Assembly (NCBI RefSeq): GCF_002760665.1
Contig: NZ_PDOB01000021.1
Coordinates: forward strand, 1-64,000
DNA: 64,000 nt
From: Massilia psychrophila
GTDB lineage: Bacteria; Pseudomonadota; Gammaproteobacteria; Burkholderiales; Burkholderiaceae_D
Direction of reading: 5' to 3'
The notes beneath the pieces were generated by a model that was not told where the DNA came from, did not search any database, and was given only the letters and a program-made list of their open reading frames with translations. Of the stretch, positions 13,812 to 22,484 are shown piece after piece. The translations under genes and the position numbers were made by a program. Each line of letters starts with the position of its first letter. Position 1 is the stretch's first letter.

Positions 13812-15068
13812 CTACAGCGCCGCGTTGCCCCTTGAACTCGCATACGCCAGCGCCGGCTGACGCGATGCCAGTAGCGCCCCGATAAACAGCGCCAGCGCCG
13901 AATAGATCAACCCGCGCTGCAAACCGCCGGGCCCGTCGGCGATCCAGCCGATCACGGAAGGGCCGACGATCTGGCCGAGCGCGAATACGGTCGTAAAAGC
14001 GCTGATGCCGGACGACCATGCGTGGGTCGGCAAGTTGTGGCGCACCAGCGCAGTGGTGGACGCCACCACCGACAGGAAAATCGCGCCGAACAGCACGCCT
14101 GATGCGAATATGAGCGGCGCCGCCGCGGTCAGCGCCGGCAAGAGGGTCGCCACGCCGAGTACGCCATTCAAAATTGCCATCGACTGGCCGCCTTTAAAAC
14201 GGTCCAGCATGCGCGCCCAGATCCGCGACGACGCCATCACGGCCACGCCCAGCAACGAGTAGAACCAGGTAATGGTGGCGCCGCTCATGCCTTGCTCCTT
14301 AAGCAGGGCGATCACGAACGTCATGTAACCAATGTAGCCGACGCCGAACATGAAGTAGCCGGCCAGGCCGAACACGAAAGGTTTCACGCGAAAATTGCCG
14401 TGCGGGTTCGGTGCCGACGGGGCGCCGTCGACGTGCTTAGCCGGCAGCGCCATTGCCAGCGTCGCCACCAGGCATACGGCGCCCAGCGCGACCCACGCCC
14501 ATTGCCACGCATGCGCCGCGCCTTGGGCATGGGCGGCAGCCAGCGCGAAAGGCACCAGCAATGCCGACACCACGATGCCAACGCCGGTGCCGCCATAATA
14601 AATGCCGATCAACAGGCCGGCCCGGTCCGGATGCAGCAAGCTGAGCCGCGCGGCCAGGACGCCACCGGAAATGAAAATAAAGGCGCTGGCGATGCCGGCC
14701 AGCACGCGCTGCAGGATCAGCAGTTCCGTATTGACGGTCAGGCCGGACAACATCATGAATACGCCCGCCAGTACCGCGCCGCCGACCAGGGCGCTCTGCG
14801 CGCCGGCGCGCCGCATCAGGGCAGGGGTGATCAGCGCGCCGATAAAGTAACCGAGGGCGTTGCCGGTATTTATGGCGCCCGATAAAAAGTAAGTCCAGCC
14901 TAGGTCATCGCGCATCGGCGGCAACAGCAAGGCGTAGGAAAACCGCGATAGCCCGAGCGAAATTGCCGCGCCCAGGGACAAGGCGAGCGCCGTCAAGAAC
15001 GGCCGGCGGCTGGCGAACGATTGCGGGCCGGGGACAAGGCCTAACGAGGATTTCAAGGGACTGCTCAT
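13812..15068 (-). CDS. MFS transporter, YbfB/YjiJ-like
   Basis: 418 residues with about twelve hydrophobic segments, the size of a single-domain major facilitator. The opening segment RPFLTALALSLGAAISLGLS followed by RFSYALLLPPMRDDLGW is typical of the YbfB/YjiJ-type MFS family, whose substrate is not known. The start at 15068 (MSSPLKSS) is chosen because the longer frame runs through low-complexity codons into the divergent regulator's region; no clear Shine-Dalgarno sequence is seen. It is transcribed divergently from a LysR regulator 163 bp away, which probably controls it. Confidence 0.85.
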   Translation of the reverse strand: MSSPLKSSLGLVPGPQSFASRRPFLTALALSLGAAISLGLSRFSYALLLPPMRDDLGWTYFLSGAINTGNALGYFIGALITPALMRRAGAQSALVGGAVLAGVFMMLSGLTVNTELLILQRVLAGIASAFIFISGGVLAARLSLLHPDRAGLLIGIYYGGTGVGIVVSALLVPFALAAAHAQGAAHAWQWAWVALGAVCLVATLAMALPAKHVDGAPSAPNPHGNFRVKPFVFGLAGYFMFGVGYIGYMTFVIALLKEQGMSGATITWFYSLLGVAVMASSRIWARMLDRFKGGQSMAILNGVLGVATLLPALTAAAPLIFASGVLFGAIFLSVVASTTALVRHNLPTHAWSSGISAFTTVFALGQIVGPSVIGWIADGPGGLQRGLIYSALALFIGALLASRQPALAYASSRGNAAL

Positions 15069-15231
15069 GTTGATATTGATGTCGATGTTGTAAGATGGTT
15101 CATGCTTGAATCTTATAGCGTTATCAGGTCGGCGCAAACGCAATCCATGCATGCTTTGCATGCGTTTGGCGAATGAGTCGTGCCCGCCATTTCTTGTTCA
15201 GGATAATCCTATAAAAAATACACCCAATGCG

Positions 15232-16173
15232 ATGCTTCTGAACTTGCCGCCGCTGGACGCCATTCGCGGCTTCGTTGCTGTCGCGCGTCGGATGAGTATT
15301 ACGCTGGCGGCAAACGACTTGTGCCTGACGCAGTCGGCCGTGAGCCGCCAGGTGCAAAGCCTGGAAGAGCATCTCGGTACGCCGCTGCTGATCCGAAAAC
15401 ACCGCTCCATTGCCCTTACTGCCGAGGGAGCACGGCTGTTCGAATTAGCTTTGCCGTGGTTGGAGCGCTTGTCCGAATACAGCCAATCACTGCGCCAAGG
15501 CGAGCGCTTGCGCCCGGTGACGATTACCGCGGCAATCAGTGCGGCGGCGCTGTGGATACTGCCGCGGCTGGGCGCTTTTCAGGCGCTTCATCCGAATATC
15601 GACGTGCGGGTGTCGGCAAATAACCGCGTGGTCAACCTGAAACACGACAGCGTCGACCTGGCGATCCGTTACGCGCGACAAAGCGAGGTGCCGGTTGGGG
15701 CCATCCGGCTGTTCGGTGAAAAAGTGCTGCCGGTGGCAAGCCAGAAAGTGGCCGCCCGCGCCTTTAATAATCCTCATGCACTGCTGGACGAAGTCCTGCT
15801 CGAGTTCGACGAAATGGCCCGGCCCTGGCTGCAATGGTCTGACTGGCTGCTCGCCACCGGCATGCCGCAGGCAAAACCGAAAGCGTATTTGCACCTCAAC
15901 CAGTACGACCAGGTGATCCAGGCTGCAATCGAAGGGCATGGCATTGCGCTGGGACGGGTGGCGCTGATACTGCCCATGTTAAAGGACGGGCGCCTGGTCG
16001 CACTTGCCGCTCTTGCCGACAGCAGCTTCGGTAACAGCGATTACGCTTACTGGCTGATCGACGAGTCGCCAATACCGCGCAGCGACGTGCGGGAATTTCG
16101 CGACTGGATCATCGGCGAAGTGCAACAGAGCGTCGCCGAGCTCGAAGCGATGGGCATCGGCCACCGGCCTTGA
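15232..16173 (+). CDS. LysR-family transcriptional regulator (GcvA-like)
   Basis: 313 residues. The N-terminal winged helix-turn-helix reads SITLAANDLCLTQSAVSRQV, with QSLEEHLGTPLLIRKHRSIA after it, at about residues 22-60. The C-terminal part is the periplasmic-binding-like effector domain, with the GcvA-type stretch VNLKHDSVDLAIRYARQ. The start at 15232 puts the first residues (MLLNLPPLDAIRGFVAVARR) at the usual distance from the HTH. LysR proteins normally control the divergent neighbour, here the MFS transporter. Ligand unknown. Confidence 0.92.
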   Translation: MLLNLPPLDAIRGFVAVARRMSITLAANDLCLTQSAVSRQVQSLEEHLGTPLLIRKHRSIALTAEGARLFELALPWLERLSEYSQSLRQGERLRPVTITAAISAAALWILPRLGAFQALHPNIDVRVSANNRVVNLKHDSVDLAIRYARQSEVPVGAIRLFGEKVLPVASQKVAARAFNNPHALLDEVLLEFDEMARPWLQWSDWLLATGMPQAKPKAYLHLNQYDQVIQAAIEGHGIALGRVALILPMLKDGRLVALAALADSSFGNSDYAYWLIDESPIPRSDVREFRDWIIGEVQQSVAELEAMGIGHRP

Positions 16174-16276
16174 CGCTGCGTCTTTATGCCCGCGCTGTAG
16201 TGGACTGCTTCTAGCGTGTTCTACCCATATGCCGATATACTCGCTCGCTTCCATCAGGCAAAAGGGCTTTCGTTTC

Positions 16277-17344
16277 ATGAAATTCGAACACACAGTAGTA
16301 GTATCGATGATGTTGATGGCGATTGCGCCGGTACAGGCCGGCGAGACTGAACAGCATTTATTGCGCTGCGCCGTCCTCGGCGACTCCAGCGCGCGGCTCG
16401 GCTGCTTCGACGCACTGTCCAAGCAGGCGGAAAAGGCCGACACGAGCGCGCCGGCAGTCGTGTCGACCGGCACCGGCAGCGTGGCGGCGGCCGCGCCGGT
16501 CGACGTCCTGGCCATCGCGCCCAAGCCGGCAGCCAGGGTAATGACGCCCGACACGCCGATTTCGCGCATGTCGCAGGAGTGGGAACTGAACGATGCCGCC
16601 AAGCGCGGCCGCTACGCCGTGCATCAGCTGTCCGACAATTACCTGCTGCTGGCCAACCAGAGCAACGCCACCAATGACCGCCCGTTTCGCGCCCTGCTGC
16701 CGGCGGGCTACAAGTCGAAGCATGCCGAGCTGACCTATCAACTCAGCTTCAAGGCGAAATTGCTGGAAGGCGTCGCCAATACGCCGATCGACATCTGGGC
16801 CGGCTACACGCAGAAGAGTTTCTGGCAGGCGTATGCGCGCTCGGAATCGAGCCCATTTCGCGAGACGAACTATCAGCCTGAAGTCATGGCGGTGCTGCCG
16901 ATCAACAAGCAGTTAGGTCCGGTCAACCTGCGCTTCGCATCGATCGGCTTCATCCACCAGTCGAACGGCCAGTCGGCAACGCTGTCGCGCAGCTGGAACC
17001 GGTTCTACGGCCAGATGGGCCTGGAAAGCGGCAACCTGGGCGTCACCGCCCGTATCTGGAAGCGGCTCGACAATGCCAAGTCGAACAACGACAACGCGGA
17101 CATCACCGATTTTCTCGGCAATGGCGACGTGCGCATCACCTACCGCGACAAGGGGTTCGAATACTCGGCAATGCTGCGGCGCAATTTCGATACCGGCAAC
17201 GGCGCCGTGCAGGCAGGATTTGCTTTTCCGCTGGCGGTCAATTTGAAGGGTTATGCGCAACTGTTTTCGGGCTACGGGCAAAGTTTGATTGACTACAACT
17301 ATGCGCAGAAGTCGTTGGGTTTGGGCGTGCTGATGGATTTTTAA
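16277..17344 (+). CDS. pldA: Outer-membrane phospholipase A
   Basis: 355 residues with a signal peptide ending near VQAGE. An alanine/proline-rich linker covers about residues 35-100 and is longer than in E. coli; the OMPLA beta-barrel follows. The catalytic residues are in FIHQSNGQSATLSRSWNR: His227, Ser229 and Asn241, with spacings of 2 and 14 identical to His142/Ser144/Asn156 of E. coli OMPLA. The YTQKSFWQ motif is also present. The enzyme hydrolyses phospholipids that reach the outer leaflet, as a calcium-dependent dimer. The start at 16277 gives a proper signal peptide; an in-frame ATG at 16229 would add 16 residues. Confidence 0.93.
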   Translation: MKFEHTVVVSMMLMAIAPVQAGETEQHLLRCAVLGDSSARLGCFDALSKQAEKADTSAPAVVSTGTGSVAAAAPVDVLAIAPKPAARVMTPDTPISRMSQEWELNDAAKRGRYAVHQLSDNYLLLANQSNATNDRPFRALLPAGYKSKHAELTYQLSFKAKLLEGVANTPIDIWAGYTQKSFWQAYARSESSPFRETNYQPEVMAVLPINKQLGPVNLRFASIGFIHQSNGQSATLSRSWNRFYGQMGLESGNLGVTARIWKRLDNAKSNNDNADITDFLGNGDVRITYRDKGFEYSAMLRRNFDTGNGAVQAGFAFPLAVNLKGYAQLFSGYGQSLIDYNYAQKSLGLGVLMDF

Positions 17345-17357
17345 GGTAGCTCCAGCC

Positions 17358-17472
17358 CGTCGTCCTCGCGAACGCGGGGACCCCATGACGATAAGACCTG
17401 ATAGCGTTTAACGAAGCAAAAAATCGTTACGGATGGGGCAAGCTAATGGGGTCCCCTCAGTCGCGAGGACGG
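17358..17472 (+). repeat. REP-like palindromic repeat pair
   Basis: A forward unit (17358-17390, CGTCGTCCTCGCGAACGCGG plus GGACCCCAT) and an inverted unit (17445-17472) flank 54 bp containing AACGAAGCAAAAAATCGTT, itself a small hairpin. It belongs to the same family as the units at 8287-8363 and 22445-22484. It lies between pldA and the aldo/keto reductase gene. Confidence 0.72.
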
Positions 17473-17588
17473 CTGGTAATTGCTCCGCACAACTGCCCAT
17501 TGCACCCTGCACATTCGCACCGACGGCGCTATGCTGACGAATTGCCGGGCATCGTTGCCTGGCTTTCATTTCGATGGGAGTTCCAGAC

Positions 17589-18644
17589 ATGCGCTATCAC
17601 CCGCTCGGCCATACCGGACTGTTCGTTTCAGAGCTGTGCCTTGGCACCATGACCTTCGGCGGCTCGGAAGGCATGTGGGGCAAGATCGGCGACCTGCAGC
17701 AGGGCGATGCCGAACGGTTGATCGGGCAGTCGATCGACGCCGGCATCAATTTCATCGATACGGCCGACGTCTACGCCGACGGCATGGCGGAGCAAATCAC
17801 CGGCCAGGCCCTCAAAAATCTGAACATCCCGCGCGACGAGGTGCTGGTCGCCACCAAGGTGTTCGGCGAGACCGGCAAGGGGCCGAACGCCCGCGGTGCT
17901 TCGCGCAGCCACATCCTGGACGGCGTCAAGGCCAGCCTGAAGCGGCTGCAACTCGACCATATCGACCTGTACCAGTTGCACGGTTTCGACCCGGCCACCC
18001 CGATCGAAGAGACCCTGCGCGCGCTCGACCAAATTGTGCGGCATGGCCACGTGCGCCACATCGGCGTGTCGAACTGGGCGGCGTGGCAGATCGCCAAGGC
18101 ACTCGGCATTTCCGAACGCCTGGGCCTGGCGCGCTTCGATTGCCTGCAGGCGTATTACAGCGTGGCCGGGCGCGATCTCGAACGCGAGCTGATTCCGATG
18201 CTGCGCAGCGAAGGACTCTCCTTGATGGTGTGGAGTCCGCTCGCGGGCGGTCTGCTCAGCGGCAAGTACGGCCGCGAACAAAATGAACAACAGGCCGAGG
18301 AAGGCAGCCGCCGCGTCGCCTTCGACTTTCCGCCGGTCGACAAGGAGCGCGCCTGGGATTGCATCGACGTCATGCGCCCGATGGCTGAAGCAAAAGGCGT
18401 GTCGGTGGCGCAGGTGGCGCTGGCCTGGCTGCTGCACCAGCCGCAGGTGACCAGCGTCATCGTCGGCGCCAAGCGGCCCGAGCAGCTTGCCGACAACATC
18501 GCCGCCACCCAGGTGACGTTGAGCGCGGCCGAGCTCGAACAAATCGACGGCTGCAGCCGGCTGCCGTCCGAATATCCGGGCTGGATGTTCGAGCGGCAGG
18601 GCGAGTTCAGGCGCAAGCAGTTAGCCGAGGCACGCCGGTCCTAA
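17589..18644 (+). CDS. Aldo/keto reductase
   Basis: 351 residues forming the NADPH-dependent (alpha/beta)8 barrel typical of the YghZ/Tas-like branch. Conserved landmarks are LGTMTFGG near the start, the catalytic Asp/Tyr region FIDTADVYADG (about residues 55-65), the lysine in VLVATKVFGE and the histidine in DLYQLHGFDP. The cofactor-binding end is SVIVGAKRPEQLADN. The ATG at 17589 is chosen because GGGAG is eight bases upstream. Substrate cannot be read from the sequence. The stop codon overlaps the first bases of an inverted-repeat element. Confidence 0.9.
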   Translation: MRYHPLGHTGLFVSELCLGTMTFGGSEGMWGKIGDLQQGDAERLIGQSIDAGINFIDTADVYADGMAEQITGQALKNLNIPRDEVLVATKVFGETGKGPNARGASRSHILDGVKASLKRLQLDHIDLYQLHGFDPATPIEETLRALDQIVRHGHVRHIGVSNWAAWQIAKALGISERLGLARFDCLQAYYSVAGRDLERELIPMLRSEGLSLMVWSPLAGGLLSGKYGREQNEQQAEEGSRRVAFDFPPVDKERAWDCIDVMRPMAEAKGVSVAQVALAWLLHQPQVTSVIVGAKRPEQLADNIAATQVTLSAAELEQIDGCSRLPSEYPGWMFERQGEFRRKQLAEARRS

Positions 18645-18805
18645 GTACTCGTCGAGAAATAAATGTGAGGTTTTGGCAAACAGAACCGGATGCGATGCAA
18701 GGCGGTCGGTGCGCCGCAGTGCGAGCACTGCAAGCAGCGGCCAACACAGCAGCGCGGCGGTTATGGACGCCAAAATGCACATTTATTTTTTGGCGGGTAC
18801 TTAAG
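18641..18805. repeat. MITE-like element with ~36-bp imperfect terminal inverted repeats
   Basis: The left end (18641-18676) reads CTAAGTACTCGTCGAGAAAT then AAATGTGAGGTTTTGG. The right end (18769-18805), read on the other strand, gives CTTAAGTACCCGCCAAAAAA then TAAATGTGCATTTTGGCG. The 90-bp interior is GC-rich with a small stem (GCAGTG/CACTGC). It contains no gene. Size and termini suggest a non-autonomous mobile element, or a large hairpin working as terminator for the two convergent genes around it. Confidence 0.6.
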
Positions 18806-18829
18806 ACTTGGCTGTCATGCGCAGTCCGC

Positions 18830-20494
18830 TTACAGCCCGCCAGAGCGCACCTTGCCGAACGCATCGCCAGCTTTCCACGCCGGCATCTTTGGCGTATTGG
18901 CGATCATGCGGCCGAGGTTCAAGGTAAATTGCGCCTGCTGCACCATGCCCGCCAGGTTCCAGGCCGCATCGTACTCGTCCGACACCTGGTGGTAGCGCTG
19001 CTCGCCGTACGTCTCGGCCTTGGCGGTCGATGCCGCGGCATCGACGATGTAATCGCGGCCCCCGGCAATCGAAAACGCCGGGATGCCCGATTTGGCGAAG
19101 CTGAAATGGTCGCTGCGGAAGTATCCGCCGGACAGGTCCGGTTTCGGCATCGCCACTTTCAGGCCCATCGATTTCGCCGCCGCTTCGGCCATGGCGCCAA
19201 GCTCGGTGCGCTCGCTGCCCTGGGTGCCGATGTCGCGCGTGGCGCCAACCCAGTTCAGGCTGTCGAGGTTCAGGTTGGCGGCGGTCTTGTTGGCTGGCCA
19301 CAGGGGGCTGGCCGCGTAGGCCGCGCTGCCCAGCAGGCCTTGTTCTTCGGCCGCCACCCACAGGAACATCTGGCTGCGTTTGGCCGGCGACTTCGACGCC
19401 TCGAGCGCCATCGCCAACAAACCCGCCGAGCCGGTGGCGTTGTCGACGGCGCCGTTGTAGATGGTGTCGCCGCTGTCGCCGCTGTCGCCATCCTTGCCTT
19501 GCTTGCCCAGGTGATCCCAATGCGCGCTGTAAATAACGACCTCGTCCTTGAGCTTCGGATCGGTGCCCGGCACGATGCCGGCCACGTTGAACTGGTCGAT
19601 CAGGCGCACCTCGGCGCGCGTCTCGCCCTTGACCTTGGCGTTGATCGCCACCGGCTTGAAATTTTTATTTTCGGCTGCCGTGCGCAAGGCGTCGAGGTCG
19701 TGCCCGGCCGCCTTGAACAGGCCGCGCGCGCTCGACTCCGTCATCCAGCCTTGCATCGCGCTACCGCCCTTGCCACTGGCCAGTTGAAAGCGTTCGGCCA
19801 GCCAGCTGTTCTGCACCACGCTCCAGCCGTAGGACGCCGAGGCGTCGGTGTGGATCAGCAACACGCCGGCGGCGCCGTGGCGGGCGGCTTCTTCGAATTT
19901 ATAGGTCCAGCGGCCGTAATAGGTCAGGCCCTTGCCGCCGAAACGGTCCGGTTCAAGGCTTGTGGGCATCGGGTCGTTGACCATCATTACCAGCACTTTG
20001 CCCTTGCAGTCAATGCCCTTGTAGTCGTCCCAGCCCTGCTCGGGTGCCGTAATGCCGTAGCCGACGAACACCAGTTCGGCGTCCATCGCGTGTATCGCGG
20101 TGGCGTCGCCCGGCGCCCATACCCAGTCCTTGCCGAACGTCAGCGCCTGCGCCTTGCCGCCCGCTTCCAGCACAACGCTGCTGGCCTGGGGAGAGGCCTT
20201 GATGCCGGCGATCTTGACGCTCTGGCGGTAACTGTTGCCGTTGCCCGGTTTTAATCCCGCCGCCATCGCCTGCGATTCGAGGTAGGCCACCGCCAGGTCG
20301 CCGCCGCGCTGGCCGGTGCCGCGCCCTTCCAGCATGTCGCTGGAAAGAAACTGCAGGTGAGCGCGCAACGGCGCTTCCTTGACGGTAAGTGCGGTCGGCG
20401 CGGTCGCTGGAATGGGTGCGGCATGTGCCGGCATGGCGAACGCGACGCTGGTGGCGAAGGCGCTGCCAATGGCAGAGGAAAGCATCTTTTGCAT
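18830..20494 (-). CDS. Secreted M28-family zinc aminopeptidase
   Basis: 554 residues. A signal peptide ends near PAHAAPI (residue ~26). A PA-domain-like insert lies at about 130-230, followed by the M28 peptidase domain. The two-zinc site is complete: His325 in YSAHWDH, Asp351 in GAVDNATGS, the catalytic pair Glu383-Glu384 in AAEEQG, Asp411 in NLDSL and His502 in YHQVSDEYD. Such enzymes release N-terminal amino acids from peptides in the periplasm or medium. Start at 20494 with AGGA just upstream. A short DSGDSGD insertion (about 337-343) sits next to the active-site loop. Confidence 0.92.
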   Translation of the reverse strand: MQKMLSSAIGSAFATSVAFAMPAHAAPIPATAPTALTVKEAPLRAHLQFLSSDMLEGRGTGQRGGDLAVAYLESQAMAAGLKPGNGNSYRQSVKIAGIKASPQASSVVLEAGGKAQALTFGKDWVWAPGDATAIHAMDAELVFVGYGITAPEQGWDDYKGIDCKGKVLVMMVNDPMPTSLEPDRFGGKGLTYYGRWTYKFEEAARHGAAGVLLIHTDASASYGWSVVQNSWLAERFQLASGKGGSAMQGWMTESSARGLFKAAGHDLDALRTAAENKNFKPVAINAKVKGETRAEVRLIDQFNVAGIVPGTDPKLKDEVVIYSAHWDHLGKQGKDGDSGDSGDTIYNGAVDNATGSAGLLAMALEASKSPAKRSQMFLWVAAEEQGLLGSAAYAASPLWPANKTAANLNLDSLNWVGATRDIGTQGSERTELGAMAEAAAKSMGLKVAMPKPDLSGGYFRSDHFSFAKSGIPAFSIAGGRDYIVDAAASTAKAETYGEQRYHQVSDEYDAAWNLAGMVQQAQFTLNLGRMIANTPKMPAWKAGDAFGKVRSGGL

Positions 20495-20622
20495 GGGTTC
20501 CTGGTACGAAAATGTGAAGGGAGGGCTGCCCGTCATGCGGGAAGCGAGACGAGCGGCCATTGTACCTGTCCGCTGTGTTGCCTTACCGCATTCTCTAGCG
20601 AAACACCAGCGTGTCGGACATG

Positions 20623-20659
20623 ATCGTCGTCGTCGTCATCGTCATCGTCATCGTCATCG
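20623..20659. repeat. Triplet/hexamer microsatellite in a divergent promoter region
   Basis: About six GTC/ATC triplet units resolve into repeats of GTCATC, in the 232-bp gap between the divergent M28 and M14 peptidase genes. Such tracts are prone to slippage. A regulatory effect is possible but not shown. Confidence 0.7.
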
Positions 20660-20726
20660 GCGTCAGCGGTGGCTGCATGCGCCAACTGCTGTATCGTAGC
20701 GACTCCCACTACCTCATTCATACGCC

Positions 20727-22427
20727 ATGCAGAACGACTTCAGCGACCTTCGCACTCCTTACGAAATGGGCAACAGGAACCAGACCACCACCTGGGCCGA
20801 ATGCATCGCCTGGTACCAGGCGCTGGCGCGGCGCTTCCCGCACGTGCTTGGCTTTAGCCAGGTCGGCACCTCCGACGCCGGCGTGCCGATCCATGCCGGC
20901 GTGGTGACGAGCGACGGCGTGTTCGAGCGCGCCCAACTGAAGGGCGCGGGGCGCCCGGTCTTCTTCAACAACAACGGCATCCATCCGGGCGAGCCGGAAG
21001 GCATCGACGCCTGCATGGCGCTGGTGCGCGACTTCTGCGTCGATCCGCAGCGCCTGGCCGCGCTGGGCGACACCGTCTTCCTGTTCGTCCCGCTGTACAA
21101 CGTCGACGGCAGCCTCAATCGCGCGAATACCTCGCGGGTGAACCAGGACGGCCCCGAGCAGTTCGGCTTTCGCGGCAACAGCCGCCATCTCGACCTGAAC
21201 CGCGACTTCGTCAAGTGCGACACGCTCACCGCGCGCGTCTTCAACCAGCTGTTCACCGCCTGGGACCCGGACGTCATGGTCGACACCCACACGTCGAACG
21301 GCGCCGACTATCCGTACACCATGACCTTAATCCACACCCAGGCCGACAAGCTTGGCGGCGAACTCGGCGAATTTTTACGCGGCACCATGCTGCCGGCGCT
21401 GTTTAGCAGCATGGCCGCGCGCGGCTGGCCGACCTGTCCGTACGTCAATCCGGTCAAGGACAGCCCGGATCACGGCATCGCCGAATTTCTCGAAACACCA
21501 CGCTTTTCGACCGGCTACGCCGCGCTGCATCACACCATCGGCTTCATGCCCGAGACCCACATGTTGAAACCCTACGCCGACCGCTACGAGTCGATGCGCG
21601 CGCTGGTCGACACCGCGCTGGCGTTTACGGTGGCGCACGCCGGCCAAATCCAGGCACTGCGCCGCGCCGCCAGGGACGCGGGAAAAACGCGCCGCGAATG
21701 GCCGGTGCACTGGTCGATGGACGCATCGAAGAGTGCGCGCTTTCGCTTCAAGGGCTACGCCGCCAAGTACAGCGCAAGCCTGCTCGGCGACTACACGCGC
21801 CTGTCGTACGACCGCAGCGCGCCGTGGGAGCGCGACATCGCTTACTTCAACAGCTTCCCGGCCGATGTGACGGTCGCAGCACCAGGCGCCTACGTGGTGC
21901 CGCAGGCGTGGCGCGAAGTCGTCGAGCGGCTTGAATGGAACGGCGTGCGGATGACGCGCCTGGCGGCCGACGAAGTGATGGACGTCGACTATTACCACAT
22001 TCAATCGGTGGGTTCGCGCGCCAACGCCTACGAGGGCCACATGTTCCACGACGAGGTGCAACTGGAGCGGCGCCACGGCCGGATTGGCGTGCGCGCCGGC
22101 GACTACGTCGTCGCTCTCGAGCAGGACAACGCCCGCTACGCCGTCGAGATGCTCGAGCCGCAAGGTCACGACAGTTTTTTCCGCTGGGGGTTTTTCAACA
22201 GCGTGCTGGAGAAAAAAGAAGCGTATTCGGATTACGTGTTCGAAGACCACGCGCTCGAGCTGCTGCAAGGTGAACCGGAACTGAAGGCCGGCTTCGACGC
22301 CTGGAAGATCGCCAACCCGGCGCTGGTATCGGACCAGGCCGCGGTGCTCGATTTTATTTTTGCGAACTGCCAGCGCTATCGGGAACCGGAGTGGCGCCGG
22401 TATCCGGTGTTCATGCTGGCGCGGTAA
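20727..22427 (+). CDS. M14-family zinc carboxypeptidase-like protein
   Basis: 566 residues. The zinc ligands of the M14 family are visible: His86 and Glu89 in GIHPGEPEG, His188 in VDTHTSNGADYP, and a candidate catalytic Glu276 in GFMPETHML. The arginine/asparagine substrate-binding region is represented by NSRHLDLNRDFV. The C-terminal 250 residues do not belong to the peptidase fold and contain no motif I recognise. No signal peptide is evident, so it may act on imported peptides in the cytoplasm. It is divergent from the M28 peptidase gene. Confidence 0.87.
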   Translation: MQNDFSDLRTPYEMGNRNQTTTWAECIAWYQALARRFPHVLGFSQVGTSDAGVPIHAGVVTSDGVFERAQLKGAGRPVFFNNNGIHPGEPEGIDACMALVRDFCVDPQRLAALGDTVFLFVPLYNVDGSLNRANTSRVNQDGPEQFGFRGNSRHLDLNRDFVKCDTLTARVFNQLFTAWDPDVMVDTHTSNGADYPYTMTLIHTQADKLGGELGEFLRGTMLPALFSSMAARGWPTCPYVNPVKDSPDHGIAEFLETPRFSTGYAALHHTIGFMPETHMLKPYADRYESMRALVDTALAFTVAHAGQIQALRRAARDAGKTRREWPVHWSMDASKSARFRFKGYAAKYSASLLGDYTRLSYDRSAPWERDIAYFNSFPADVTVAAPGAYVVPQAWREVVERLEWNGVRMTRLAADEVMDVDYYHIQSVGSRANAYEGHMFHDEVQLERRHGRIGVRAGDYVVALEQDNARYAVEMLEPQGHDSFFRWGFFNSVLEKKEAYSDYVFEDHALELLQGEPELKAGFDAWKIANPALVSDQAAVLDFIFANCQRYREPEWRRYPVFMLAR

Positions 22428-22444
22428 GTTAGTACGCTACCCTG

Positions 22445-22484
22445 ATAGCCGTCATCCTCGCGCACGCGGGGACGACGCGGCTAT
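22445..22484. repeat. REP-like hairpin between convergent genes
   Basis: ATAGCCGTCATCCTCGCG pairs imperfectly with CGCGGGGACGACGCGGCTAT around a CA turn. It shares the CGTC-TCC-CGCG core of the other palindromic repeats in the window. It overlaps the stop codon (22481) of the DUF885 gene and probably acts as a terminator for both convergent genes. Confidence 0.7.

Noticed and set aside
18665-20254. 529-codon plus-strand frame across the M28 peptidase gene
   Set aside because: It lies opposite a peptidase with a complete zinc site; its product is an arginine- and histidine-rich antisense translation.
20623-20659. Possible CRISPR-like repetition
   Set aside because: Units are three to six bases with no spacers, so it is a microsatellite. 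No CRISPR array or cas gene is present in the window.
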